DNA of 64,000 bases from Pedobacter sp. KBW06 (GCF_003852525.1 NZ_QAJL01000001.1:2344536-2408535); one strand, 5' to 3'. Shown: positions 1 to 8,210, numbered from the stretch's first letter. Notes: generated from the letters alone by a model not told the origin. Numbers and translations: made by a program.

Positions 1-87
1 GCCGCTATAGAGAACGAAGGCGCCGAAGGCTTAAAGTGGAAAATAGTTCCGGCGAAAGGCAGTTTATATAAACATCAAAGAAGATGA
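1..87 (+). CDS. 3' end of an unidentified protein-coding gene (partial)
   Basis: An open frame enters the window at base 1 and stops at a TGA at 85-87, leaving 28 residues that end in SLYKHQRR. Its basic C-terminus and higher GC content than the following intergenic DNA are compatible with a real gene end. The stop codon lies inside the left arm of a hairpin, as expected for a gene that ends at a shared terminator, and the next gene converges on it. Nothing in the fragment identifies a family. It could also be chance read-through, since only 29 codons are visible. Confidence 0.4.
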   Translation, partial: AAIENEGAEGLKWKIVPAKGSLYKHQRR

Positions 88-106
88 GGGCTCTAGGGCC
101 CTCATC
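83..106. terminator. Hairpin terminator between convergent genes
   Basis: GATGAGGGC (83-91) and GCCCTCATC (98-106) form a perfect 9-bp stem with a 6-nt loop. It sits between the plus-strand gene end at 87 and the minus-strand patatin gene that ends at 131. On the minus strand the stem is followed by a T-rich run, so it most likely terminates the patatin transcript and may work in both directions. The left arm includes the TGA stop of the plus-strand gene. Confidence 0.7.
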
Positions 107-130
107 TAATTCCAGAAGCACTTATTTCCA

Positions 131-2494
131 TTAAAATTTGAATCCCAATGACAGGTATATTCTCCAGGGATTGCGTTCAAATCCATTGGTTCTAGCAACA
201 GCAAAATTAACTGGTCCCAGAAAGGACATGTAACCCAGTTTCGCACCATAACCCAACAGATAATCTTTAGAGCTCATATTAAAAGGATTAAAAGCTTTAT
301 TCTGCCAACCGATGTTGATATGCGGGGCAAGAAAAAAGTTCCAGCTTAGGTTGTATTGTAAAGCCAGGCCAAAAGAAGTGACATTCGCAATGGCAAACTC
401 ACCACTTTTTAATCCTATAAAATTTGATTGGCCCAACTCCTGACGAGCTTCTATTCCACCTATAGCGAATTTTGCATTTTCATAAGTGTAGGCTGAGTCT
501 ATACCGTGTTTGGCAGAATAGCTAAATCCCCAGAACACAGAAGAATTCAAAGAAAGCTTTGAACTGATCTTTTTGACAAAATTCTCATTCACGGAGAACT
601 TGAGAATATTTCCCGGAAGTCCCTGTGATGGATTTAGATATTGATAAACAGCTTGTCCTTTATCATCATTGGGATCGGGAGCTATTGTTCTTAGGCTATT
701 ATTCACCATATATTTAACCTGCAGTGCCAAGGCATTTCCAGACCTTGGGAAATAGATGTTATCAAGGTTATTTTGTTTAAAAAGAAAGGTAAAAGCCTCG
801 TTGTTGTGTTTATAGAGTGTACGGACATCGACTCCTTCATCAAAAATCCGTTTAAAGATATTTGGTCCCCGTTTCACTACCTCATTTTCTTTACTTAGCC
901 CAATAGAAACGAAGCTCGATCTCCCCAGACTGTACCCGAGAGAAATCTCGGTAGCCATGGTATTGTTGAAATAATTTTCATCAGAAATTATTTTGTAAAG
1001 AACTGAATGATTCTGCAAGGCCTGATAATTAAAGTTCATCTTAAGCCAAAAGCGATTGGTTTCACTGAAAAACTTATAATAATCGATCCTTGCCTTGAAG
1101 CGTTCGGAAAGATCTACTGTAGCCAATATTCTGGATTTACTGAACAAAACGTTCCTATATGTATAATTAAGGATCAAACCTGCTGATTGCTCAGTATCAT
1201 AGTGTACTGCAGCCTTAAACATTCCTGGCTTTCCTTGTTTCAACCTCACATTCATTGTTAGTGCTGAATCTCCTTTATTCTCAAAAGTATAAAATACCTT
1301 ATCAAAAAACTGCGTTCCATAGATATCTCTAATGCCCTCCTTTACCGCTTCTACTTTCAGTTCCTCCCCTGAATGAAGACCTAAGCGAGAAGCAGCAAAT
1401 TGTTCCAATACTGGAACGTCTAAAGGCTGGCCTTTATCATTTTGATAAGTGATCTTTGTGACTGGTAAATGTGGATCCTTTAAATCAAAGTTATTTTTTT
1501 CCAATGGATACTTTTTCTGCTCTTCTGCAATACGGATCAGTTCAGGCAGATATTTTCGGGCCTGTTTTTCACCGATTTCCAGGATCTCTTTATTCTGAAA
1601 AAAATCTGCAGTGGAATAGTTCAACAATGCCTGGGTGAAGTCTACAAACACATCGGTCATTTGTTGCTGCTTTTTTGAATCATCGACAGATCGAAAGGCG
1701 TGTGTCTGATAGATCAGCTTCATTGGGTTTTCTATCTCCTTTTCAGTAAATAAGCGAAATCCTGTATAGCCTCCAATAACAACTTCAGCCCCCATATCTT
1801 TCACTTCCTGAACCGGAAAATTACGGTCAAGTCCCCCATCTACCAAGAGTCGTCCGTCAATGTAAACGGGAGCAAAAGCAGCAGGAATTGCCAGAGTAGC
1901 TCTAATGGCCAAAGGCAGAGATCCCTTATTTTGCAATATCAGTCCTCCATTTACAATATCTGAAGAAGTAATCGTGATTGGAATCGGAAGTTTATTAAAA
2001 TCAGTAATGTGCTTTGCCGAAAAAGTCAAAGTATTGAGTACCTCAGAAATGTATTGTCCATCAATTAGAGCCCCTGGCAGTCGTGGCATCACGCCCAAAA
2101 CCGGAAATTCAATCATGTAATTACCATACTCCTGTTTTTCTTCAATATTGATTTGGTTTAATGGCACTTTATTACTCAATACCCTGCGCCAGTTTATTCC
2201 CAATGCAATTTTTTTCAGGGTGTCAGGGGAATAGCCCATTGCGTACAATCCCCCGAAGATTCCCCCTGCGCTGGTTCCTGAAATATAGTCAATCTTGATT
2301 CCTAATGAATCAATCAATCTTAAAAGCCCAATATGAGCCATCCCTTTTGCTCCTCCCCCACTAAGCGCTAAGCCCACCTTAGGACGGCGTCCCTGCCCCT
2401 CCTTTATTTTAGTTTGAGCGTAACAGTTGCCATTTATCATCAATAACAGCACTATGATAGAAAATAAGTAGCAGGCATCTTTTTTGTGTAACAT
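131..2494 (-). CDS. Patatin-like phospholipase with C-terminal surface-antigen barrel
   Basis: This is a 787-residue protein with a signal peptide ending near CYAQ at residue 27. The patatin domain spans about residues 38-235. It shows the oxyanion loop GGGAKG (46-51), the nucleophile motif GTSAGG with Ser75, and the DGG motif with Asp219, which together make a complete Ser-Asp dyad. The region around 345-420 resembles a POTRA-type domain, and the C-terminal 350 residues are beta-strand rich and end in an aromatic residue (GFKF), as outer-membrane barrels do. The architecture matches the patatin/Omp85-like lipases exported by a type Vd-like route and common in Bacteroidota. The inferred role is an outer-membrane lipase or acyl hydrolase; the substrate cannot be told. 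It appears to be a single-gene transcript ending at the hairpin at 83-106. Confidence 0.9.
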   Translation of the reverse strand: MLHKKDACYLFSIIVLLLMINGNCYAQTKIKEGQGRRPKVGLALSGGGAKGMAHIGLLRLIDSLGIKIDYISGTSAGGIFGGLYAMGYSPDTLKKIALGINWRRVLSNKVPLNQINIEEKQEYGNYMIEFPVLGVMPRLPGALIDGQYISEVLNTLTFSAKHITDFNKLPIPITITSSDIVNGGLILQNKGSLPLAIRATLAIPAAFAPVYIDGRLLVDGGLDRNFPVQEVKDMGAEVVIGGYTGFRLFTEKEIENPMKLIYQTHAFRSVDDSKKQQQMTDVFVDFTQALLNYSTADFFQNKEILEIGEKQARKYLPELIRIAEEQKKYPLEKNNFDLKDPHLPVTKITYQNDKGQPLDVPVLEQFAASRLGLHSGEELKVEAVKEGIRDIYGTQFFDKVFYTFENKGDSALTMNVRLKQGKPGMFKAAVHYDTEQSAGLILNYTYRNVLFSKSRILATVDLSERFKARIDYYKFFSETNRFWLKMNFNYQALQNHSVLYKIISDENYFNNTMATEISLGYSLGRSSFVSIGLSKENEVVKRGPNIFKRIFDEGVDVRTLYKHNNEAFTFLFKQNNLDNIYFPRSGNALALQVKYMVNNSLRTIAPDPNDDKGQAVYQYLNPSQGLPGNILKFSVNENFVKKISSKLSLNSSVFWGFSYSAKHGIDSAYTYENAKFAIGGIEARQELGQSNFIGLKSGEFAIANVTSFGLALQYNLSWNFFLAPHINIGWQNKAFNPFNMSSKDYLLGYGAKLGYMSFLGPVNFAVARTNGFERNPWRIYLSLGFKF

Positions 2495-2619
2495 CTGTGT
2501 ATAGAATCTATTTTTAATTGTTTGTATTTGTCTTTCATCTTTCCGATCCAGTCATTACTAGTGGATCAGTAATGGTAAAGCTGTTCAAATCATGAGTTTT
2601 ATTTTGATCGGGATACGTT

Positions 2620-2835
2620 TTACTTCATTGTTAGGGAATCATCAGTTGTAATCAGGTTATAGTAATTCTGTTCTTCGTCTATTAATGTTGCCAGCCTGCA
2701 CCCACTTACTGAGGGGCTTATCATATAAATTCGGAATTGAGTATGGGGTCTGATTAATATTTTAGAAGTAAAACCCTCCAAAGCTGTACAGCCGGAGCAT
2801 AAAATCAGTAGTAATGGAAGAGAATAAATTTTCAT
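2620..2835 (-). CDS. Small putative lipoprotein (71 aa)
   Basis: The protein begins with a short charged stretch and a hydrophobic segment followed by a lipobox-like LCSGC at residues 12-16, so it is probably lipidated at Cys16. The rest (about 55 residues) contains one further cysteine and no recognisable family motif. It lies 125 nt upstream of the patatin gene on the same strand and may be co-transcribed with it. The signal peptide argues for a real gene, but the function is unknown. Confidence 0.55.
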   Translation of the reverse strand: MKIYSLPLLLILCSGCTALEGFTSKILIRPHTQFRIYMISPSVSGCRLATLIDEEQNYYNLITTDDSLTMK

Positions 2836-3233
2836 TAATACGTGCCAATATCACCTGATTAAAAACCTGTTAAGCATTAAGGCTAGAAGCAAGGACGAAA
2901 GTAACCAAACCCATAAACAGAGATGAAATCATCGCAGTTCTATCCTTTCTGCGGCCTTTGATGCTTATTCAGGTGGCGCAAATTAATACAATAAACATGC
3001 GGGTACGGAAAAAGTAACGCCAACTGACTAAAATTAATCTTGAACCCTCAATTTTAAGCCGTCGAAATCACCACCATTTCCAATTTAATGACAACATTCA
3101 TTTCACGAAAGCAAAAAGACAGTTGAGGTATAATTTTGGAAAGCTGAATTAATTTTCACGAATACCATTTCCGGATTGATCTAACTTTACTTCTACAAGC
3201 TCAAGAAGCAAATAGACAGATAACTTTAACATC
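2836..3233. other. 398-nt intergenic region between divergent lipoprotein genes
   Basis: This should hold the two divergent promoters. One perfect TAnnTTTG match (TAATTTTG) lies at 3131-3138 on the plus strand, 95 nt before the next start codon, but I see no convincing -33 partner. No coding frame, repeat or RNA structure stands out. Confidence 0.4.
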
Positions 3234-3743
3234 ATGAAAAGATTCACCAGATTTAGGATGTTTTACATTAATAAAGCACTACCACTGGTTGCAAGTTTTT
3301 TCATTCTTGCTATGGTCAGCTCCTGCAAAAAAAGTCAACCTCAATATACACAAATTTTCTTCCAGATTACCGCTGAGGTAAAATCCCTGGCCGGGGTCAG
3401 TAAGGAGACATTTTTTAAAGCCACTTATACTAAGCACGACAAAAAGTTTGCTTATAGCTTTCGTCTGGATAAAATGGAATTAATTGAACAGGTTAATCTT
3501 CAGCATGGGTACTCCAGGCAACCAGGAAGCGCAACTATCAACTTATTCAAGAAGTCCAGCGTTCACGCCAATTTAGTTGAAGGTGAGGTTCTACTCAGTC
3601 CCGAATCGGAAGATGCTTTAATTAATGGAAATTTATATGTTAATTTTTCACCTTCAAAACTCACTGAAGGTGAAAGTCTGGGAAAGCTTATCTATTATAC
3701 CAATGAACAAATTGACATGATTAGAAAGAAATTCAATTGGTAA
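3234..3743 (+). CDS. Putative lipoprotein of unknown function (169 aa)
   Basis: A basic N-terminus is followed by a hydrophobic stretch and a lipobox MVSSC near residues 27-31, then the KKS sequence typical of Bacteroidota lipoproteins, so export and lipidation are likely. An internal Met9 could be the true start. The mature part of about 138 residues has no family motif that I recognise. The gene stands alone on the plus strand and its stop is 13 nt from the end of the converging AbiEii gene, with no obvious terminator between them. Confidence 0.75.
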   Translation: MKRFTRFRMFYINKALPLVASFFILAMVSSCKKSQPQYTQIFFQITAEVKSLAGVSKETFFKATYTKHDKKFAYSFRLDKMELIEQVNLQHGYSRQPGSATINLFKKSSVHANLVEGEVLLSPESEDALINGNLYVNFSPSKLTEGESLGKLIYYTNEQIDMIRKKFNW

Positions 3744-3756
3744 GCCGATCTGATTT

Positions 3757-4611
3757 TCAGTTCGATACCTTAATGTGTCTTACCAGATCATGAAAATATA
3801 CTGGCGTCCAAATATCTAATACTGATGGATTGGCAATAAATCTGGTGATATCTGCCTTTACTCTATCCATATTCACCGCATCTATTTTAGCATGCAGGAG
3901 TTCCATTAATTCGGGAACAGTCATACTCTCTTTGTTCCAATCCCCACTGTCCTGCGCCCTTAACACAAAATGGTTTCTGTTCAATGGGATTCCCTTTTTG
4001 ATATACCATTCCATGTCATACCAATCTCTACCTTTTACATTGTCTACCCATTTTCTAAAAAGCAGGGCGTGCATTTTTCCCGCAAAGAGATCAGGAGCAG
4101 TAAAGCATTTGACATAAAAAGAGAAAGGATTTAAAAGTAATTTTTCTTCAGTTTCAAATCCCAACGATGGTTCTTTATCCACTTCCAGCTTAATCTTAAT
4201 ATTGGCCACCTCATCAATTCCTTTTTGCGGCAAGATTCCTTCCAATACCAGCTCTTTCCAAATGGTTTCTGATTTTAAAAAAGCGGAATCGATATTACTT
4301 TCTTTAGTTTTCTTCTTCTCCTTAACGGAGACCTTCATCCCCTGGGATTCAAATTCGTTCAGAATAGAATCCAGGTATTTTTCCAGAGAAAAATCAGGAG
4401 CTACCTTCAAAAGTGAAAAATCCAGGTCTTCAGAAAAACGATCCAAACCGTAGAATATCCGAAGCGCTGTTCCTCCATAAAATGCCGCTTTTTCAAAAAA
4501 GCCAGCGCGTTGCAGCCCTGCTAATGCAATTTCCTGCATAATTTCCCGCAACGCCTGTGCGGCTTCCTCCCTATTTGAAGGACGATACGATTCCAGCCAC
4601 TCTTTTATCAT
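3757..4611 (-). CDS. abiEii: AbiEii/AbiGii-family nucleotidyltransferase toxin
   Basis: This 284-residue protein has the hallmarks of AbiEii-type (DUF1814) nucleotidyltransferases. It has a GG-T signature in the stretch FYGGTALR (residues 44-51), a metal-binding SEDLDF motif with Asp62 and Asp64, and a later AGKMHALLFRKWVDNVKGRD stretch typical of the family helical core. Family members are the toxins of type IV toxin-antitoxin (abortive infection) systems; some (MenT-like) add nucleotides to tRNA. Its start overlaps the stop of the upstream antitoxin gene by four bases (ATGA), which indicates translational coupling. The nearby palindromic operators support autoregulation of the pair. The tRNA target is inference from relatives. 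Confidence 0.9.
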   Translation of the reverse strand: MIKEWLESYRPSNREEAAQALREIMQEIALAGLQRAGFFEKAAFYGGTALRIFYGLDRFSEDLDFSLLKVAPDFSLEKYLDSILNEFESQGMKVSVKEKKKTKESNIDSAFLKSETIWKELVLEGILPQKGIDEVANIKIKLEVDKEPSLGFETEEKLLLNPFSFYVKCFTAPDLFAGKMHALLFRKWVDNVKGRDWYDMEWYIKKGIPLNRNHFVLRAQDSGDWNKESMTVPELMELLHAKIDAVNMDRVKADITRFIANPSVLDIWTPVYFHDLVRHIKVSN

Positions 4612-5249
4612 AAGTTTTCAATCATTTTTATTACCATCAATATACTCTCTTTTTTAGGCGCCTCATCGCCCCACAGGCTCATCAAGCTCAGATTCAGGTT
4701 TCTCAAATTTTCTTCATCCATTCGCAAGTCTCCAATAAGATAATTTTCTACGGCTTTAACACTTCTTAAGATGAGCCCTGTGGTCGTTACGATTTTATCC
4801 AGCAACGCTTTTTCCGGCGAAGCGACCATTGCAAATTGGTCTGTAGCTAATTCCAATCTTTGGACACCAAAAGTATAATAAGGAAGAGGCAAGCGGTTGT
4901 AGCTGAATGTCCCCAGTGGAGTTTTAAAGCTTCGTGCTGCTTTAGTCGTCATGGAGGCATAGGCAAAAACCCGTTCAGGAATCAACCCATAATAGGATAA
5001 TGCCGAATCTACAGAAATATAGCTTGGTCCTAAAAGGTGATTGGCCACCAGGAAAGGTTCTGGTTTTAGGTTGGTGCGTAACTTTGGTCCAATCATATAC
5101 ATCCCCCTTTTCAAAGCGATCAATACCCCAGAACTCAATAACTCATGAATCTTGTCATTCGGTCTTTTATAGCCCGGCAATAAAGACAGCAGTAGCTGAT
5201 GTGTTATTGGTTGTGTAGCATAAGACCTTATTGCTTCTATTGCGCCCAT
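4608..5249 (-). CDS. abiEi: AbiEi-family antitoxin/transcriptional repressor
   Basis: The likely product has 213 residues starting at the ATG at 5249-5247; a TTG at 5255 is in frame but lies inside the predicted -7 promoter box, so I reject it. The N-terminal third is a winged-helix type module of the AbiEi class (two helices, then RGMYMIGP). The remainder carries the family pattern GPSYISVDSALSYYGLIPER (residues about 75-95) and ATSPEKALLDK-like sequence, here VASPEKALLDK. In characterised AbiE systems this protein neutralises AbiEii without a stable complex and represses its own operon by binding inverted repeats upstream. Two such repeats are present here. The gene overlaps abiEii by four bases. 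The pair is probably a mobile accessory defence or stability unit. Confidence 0.9.
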   Translation of the reverse strand: MGAIEAIRSYATQPITHQLLLSLLPGYKRPNDKIHELLSSGVLIALKRGMYMIGPKLRTNLKPEPFLVANHLLGPSYISVDSALSYYGLIPERVFAYASMTTKAARSFKTPLGTFSYNRLPLPYYTFGVQRLELATDQFAMVASPEKALLDKIVTTTGLILRSVKAVENYLIGDLRMDEENLRNLNLSLMSLWGDEAPKKESILMVIKMIENL

Positions 5250-5252
5250 ACA

Positions 5253-5285
5253 CAAATGTAGTATTTAAATAGGATAATCGGCAAA
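5253..5285 (-). promoter_or_regulatory. Predicted abiE promoter giving a leaderless transcript
   Basis: On the minus strand TACATTTG (5260-5253) matches the Bacteroidota -7 consensus TAnnTTTG exactly. A TTTG at 5285-5282, 21 nt further upstream, fits the -33 element. Counting the -7 box as positions -11 to -4 places +1 at 5249, the A of the ATG of abiEi, so the mRNA would have no leader. The -33 element sits in the 7-nt spacer of operator 1. This is predicted from sequence only. Confidence 0.6.
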
Positions 5286-5307
5286 TATCCGATTATCCTA
5301 TTTAAAT
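5263..5307. promoter_or_regulatory. abiE operator 1: 19-bp perfect inverted repeat
   Basis: ATTTAAATAGGATAATCGG (5263-5281) is repeated as its exact reverse complement at 5289-5307, with a 7-nt spacer. It covers the predicted -33 element and reaches to about -14, so a repressor bound here would block RNA polymerase. The AbiEi protein encoded just downstream is the obvious candidate ligand. Confidence 0.85.
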
Positions 5308-5381
5308 TAAACAATAAGCATACCTGTTATATAAAAAGAGAGAAACCTATTCGGAAGAATAGTCAAACATGTACAAATACA

Positions 5382-5414
5382 ATAAGATAATCGGTTTATT
5401 TCCGATTATCCTAT
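5382..5414. promoter_or_regulatory. abiE operator 2: second copy of the inverted repeat
   Basis: ATAAGATAATCGG (5382-5394) and CCGATTATCCTAT (5402-5414) form 13-bp arms with one mismatch, again around a 7-nt spacer. The core GATAATCGG-7-CCGATTATC is identical to operator 1. The centres of the two operators are 113 bp apart. This suggests cooperative binding of two repressor units, possibly with looping. Confidence 0.8.
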
Positions 5415-5549
5415 AAATATTAAACAAAAAAAAGAATTATTTTAACTCCCCAGTATAAAAATGCGAGGTCAACTTGAGTCAGAAGATCCACGAGGAAGTC
5501 CAAAATTAAAAACTGCTATGTAATAAAACTATTGGGTCTTTCCAGGAGA

Positions 5550-5777
5550 TTACAGATCCTCAGTCATCACTGTAATAACATCTATGTGAAAAATAACACG
5601 AACCTTCAAAAGGGTAGATAACAGATAATCTTGACGGGCATTTTCAATTCGATCTATTTGTTCCCAATCAATGTCACACTTATTTGCCAATTGCAATTGT
5701 GTCCATTTATGTTTCAGCCGTAGTGTTTTAACATTTCTCCCTATTTTATGGTATCTGCTATAGAACTGTTCTTTCAT
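5550..5777 (-). CDS. Small XRE-family helix-turn-helix protein (75 aa)
   Basis: The product is essentially one HTH_3 (Cro/CI) domain. Residues 13-70 contain the pattern VKTLRLKHKWTQLQLANKCD followed by a recognition-helix region DWEQIDRIENAR, a good match for this fold. There is no further domain. It is transcribed in the same direction as abiE, 300 nt upstream of it and separated from it by both operators. It may regulate itself or neighbouring accessory genes; the target is unknown. Confidence 0.8.
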   Translation of the reverse strand: MKEQFYSRYHKIGRNVKTLRLKHKWTQLQLANKCDIDWEQIDRIENARQDYLLSTLLKVRVIFHIDVITVMTEDL

Positions 5778-5860
5778 TTTGAGCGTTAAAATCGGATAAA
5801 TAAAATATTAGTTTACATCAAATTTATCACAAATAAGAAAACAACCTATGTCGACACCAG

Positions 5861-6196
5861 TTGAATAACAGAAAAATCTGGCACATCTATGCCCCAGAAG
5901 GCATCCACCTTGCTCCCCAACATCCAAAATTAAAACATCCCATTTTCCTGGAAAACATCAACTACTACTTTAATTATAAAGCCCCTCTTAATGGTTTATG
6001 GCAGATTAGTTAAAATACGCCCTACCGTCTCAAAGGTGAGCTAGGATAAAGGGCTACAAATATTTACTTCAAACCTACAGTTCATAGTTTCGAAGAGACT
6101 AATGTCGATTTAGATGGAAGAATAGCTTTACTAACTGATAAAATTCATTTTCGTGTATTACATACAAAAAAATCAAATAATCTACATTGGAGATAG
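5861..6196 (+). pseudogene. Decayed gene remnant of unknown family
   Basis: One reading frame on the plus strand reads like protein across 336 nt but contains two TAA stops (6011-6013 and 6047-6049). The first stretch includes KIWHIYAPEGIHLAPQHPKL and ENINYYFNYKAPLNGLWQI. The second includes YFKPTVHSFEETNVDLDGR and ends at TAG 6194-6196. All three pieces are in the same frame, as expected for point-mutation decay. No start codon is convincing; a frame-shifted ATG lies at 5848. I do not recognise the family. It fills most of the 530-nt gap between the flanking genes, and the rest of the gap shows nothing. Confidence 0.35.
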
Positions 6197-6307
6197 ATAT
6201 TCATTCTCGGGAGCTGGTGCGAATTAAGACTCTAATCTCCAGGAATAATAACGAATCTATAATTGGATAAAAAGGCAAAACACTCTAAACAAACATGATC
6301 GAGTATT

Positions 6308-6844
6308 TTACATAAATTCAAGCCCTGGCTTTTTTTCTATTCTCCATCCATCGTCAAATAATGAAAAATACGCCTTAACGGTATCGGTTTGATCTAATTT
6401 TCCGCGAATGAACTCAACAAATGGTGTTATATTTTTATACTGAATGGTGTATTCAGCGATAGCACTTTTATTTTCATTCAGCATTTTAATGCCAGTTACT
6501 TCTCCTAAAACTATATCTGCAATTTTAACTCTCTGAACTTGATGCTCACGATCTTTTGCCGATGTTTCAAGTAGAAATGGTTTAGATTTTTCTGTGAATA
6601 CAATTATTGGTCTATCATCAATTAGCGTAAGCTTCCGATTTAAAGTGATGTAGCCGTTTTTTTCCAGATTAGTCGCCATGATTTTTCTAGCATGTGCAGG
6701 ATCACCGGCATAAATGTCCTCATCATATATCTTAGGATATTTTTTTTCTTTTTGGATCAGTTCAAAGGCCTTTTCTCTGTCAAGTTCTTTTGAGGAACAA
6801 CCAACAAAAACAACGCAGAGTACTATTAGAAAAAGATTCTTCAT
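6308..6844 (-). CDS. Putative lipoprotein of unknown function (178 aa)
   Basis: A classical lipoprotein signal peptide ends in VFVGC at residues 12-16, followed by SSKELDRE. The mature domain of about 160 residues is mixed alpha/beta with a lysine- and aspartate-rich surface and ends in an aromatic/charged tail (DGWRIEKKPGLEFM). The late pattern, in which a conserved-looking strand precedes DDGWRIEKK, recalls small periplasmic domains that follow a helix-strand module, but I cannot assign a family. It is monocistronic as far as the sequence shows. Confidence 0.75.
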   Translation of the reverse strand: MKNLFLIVLCVVFVGCSSKELDREKAFELIQKEKKYPKIYDEDIYAGDPAHARKIMATNLEKNGYITLNRKLTLIDDRPIIVFTEKSKPFLLETSAKDREHQVQRVKIADIVLGEVTGIKMLNENKSAIAEYTIQYKNITPFVEFIRGKLDQTDTVKAYFSLFDDGWRIEKKPGLEFM

Positions 6845-7084
6845 AAAAGAGCGTTTTAGTTATCAATCTTAATGCGAATTGATAATTCACATAGTTTTGT
6901 AAAGGAAGCAATAAGAAATACTAGTTTTTATCCCAAATAAAGCACCTTGATTCAAATTTACTAAAACTCTCTTAATATTTCACCACCACATACAGCTGAT
7001 AATAAATAACTTAAAAAACATAGACTAGATCTATTAATATAGAATCTACCTTTAAACTCCTTAGATATATAATATGAATTATTG

Positions 7085-7390
7085 CTATTTGATTGCAGAT
7101 TTCTTTAGTCTTTCTGCTTTCTGCTTTTTATCATATTCCAACTGAGCAGTTTCAGCTATTGAAGGGCCCTCAGGCCACTTAATTGTAGGAATCAAAAAAT
7201 CTTGCAGATTAGTTTTTGTCAATTCAGCAATCTTGTAAAGATTTTCAGTTTTGGGCTGAATTTCATTAGTTACCCATCTAGATACAGTTTCAGCTTTAAC
7301 TCCCATTAGTTTTGCCAAGACTTTATTATCTATTCCCTTATCAGCCAGGATAGCACCTATTCTATAAATTTTTACCTTCTTTTCCCCCAT
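7085..7390 (-). CDS. XRE-family transcriptional regulator (101 aa)
   Basis: I place the start at the ATG at 7390; the longer frame begins with TTG at 7405 inside a candidate -7 box. Residues 8-65 form a helix-turn-helix domain of the HTH_3 type (LAKLMGVKAETVSRWVTNEI, then KTENLYKIAELTKTNLQDFL), similar to short regulators in Bacteroidota. The C-terminal 35 residues are lysine-rich and probably helical. The AT-rich DNA upstream carries repeated ATCATTT motifs, including a 14-bp perfect palindrome, which could be its own operator. The regulated genes are unknown. Confidence 0.85.
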   Translation of the reverse strand: MGEKKVKIYRIGAILADKGIDNKVLAKLMGVKAETVSRWVTNEIQPKTENLYKIAELTKTNLQDFLIPTIKWPEGPSIAETAQLEYDKKQKAERLKKSAIK

Positions 7391-7402
7391 GATGAATACA
7401 AT

Positions 7403-7507
7403 CAAAGATAAAAAAAATTAATCCTTTGACTATCAGTATTTTACAAAATCATTTTAAATCATTTAAATGATCTATTAAAATATTTAATTGATTTATTAAA
7501 TCATTTT
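7403..7507. promoter_or_regulatory. Candidate autoregulatory region of the XRE gene: -7 box and ATCATTT repeats
   Basis: TATCTTTG on the minus strand (7410-7403) matches TAnnTTTG just before the XRE start codon. Upstream, ATCATTT occurs at 7448-7454, as the perfect palindrome ATCATTTAAATGAT at 7458-7471, and again from 7500. The DNA is very AT-rich, so some of this could be chance, but the palindrome and 10-bp spacing of the first two copies suggest operator sites. Confidence 0.4.
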
Positions 7508-7601
7508 ATTATATTTGATTTTATAAAAAAATTTAAGAATATGATGTTTTAAATCAAAAAAATGATTTATAGCAGACATGTAAAATGAATTTAATAGATT
7601 T

Positions 7602-7785
7602 GCGATTACTTCAACAAAAAGAAATTTGAAGCAATTCGCTTTGAGTCTTGTTCTGGAAACTAGCACTTTCAAATGGACGCAAGATAAGAAGCCGGAATGC
7701 CCATACTATAGGTGTGGGGTTCCCTTCTTGTTGTGTCCAGGGTGTGCTAGCCCTCCAGAACGATAGGTTGGGACCCACGCCTATA
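7602..7785 (+). ncRNA. Candidate structured RNA with mutually exclusive hairpins
   Basis: Three pairings stand out in this otherwise empty 800-nt region. (1) GCGATTACTTCAA (7602-7614) pairs with 7626-7639 with one bulge. (2) A long imperfect hairpin spans 7650-7761: GTTCTGGA/TCCAGAAC, CTAGCAC/GTGCTAG, TGGAC/GTCCA, AAGAAG/CTTCTT and an apical CCCATAC/GTGTGGG. (3) TATAGGTGTGGG (7707-7718) can pair instead with CCCACGCCTATA (7774-7785), 12 bp with one G-U, which would open the apical stem. The strand is not proved, because hairpins read on both strands. It could be a regulatory RNA, a leader of the SusC operon that starts at 8211, or a small non-coding mobile element. It matches no RNA family I know. 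Confidence 0.5.
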
Positions 7786-8210
7786 TTACCTAATCCCTCT
7801 TATATAGACTCCTTTTTTCAAAACTAAAGAAATGGAGTATTTAAATGACATTTTAATCTCGAGAAATTCTGTCACAAATATTGTGATGGGAAGCCCTATC
7901 TGTTTTTTGATTTGTGCCTTTTCTATAGATCTATTGTTTAAATGCCACAAATATTGAACAATGGAAAAAAAACAATCATGCATACTTACAGGATCAACTT
8001 ACTTTATTAAAAAGCGAGCAAATTTAGGCGAGATTAATATTTGTCTATCGATACACAGTTCTCTATTCAATAGCGCTAAACTCCTTAAACCCAAAGCACC
8101 AACCTAACCAAACTGGCAAAGCAGGCGGTTATCTAGTTTTGAGGGGATTAGATGCCGTCTGACTTTGTAAATCACAAGTAACAAACCAGACTCAACTAAC
8201 CATTATTCAA

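Noticed and set aside
5481..5515. Short stretch resembling the GAGGAAAGTCC block of RNase P RNA
   Set aside because: Only a few bases agree and no other conserved RNase P element is nearby.
7602..7785. Interpretation of the structured element as a retron msr-msd
   Set aside because: No reverse transcriptase gene lies in the vicinity.
7786..7983. 65-residue minus-strand open frame after the structured RNA element
   Set aside because: No signal, domain or neighbour supports it; codon content looks like AT-rich intergenic DNA and it abuts the structured element.
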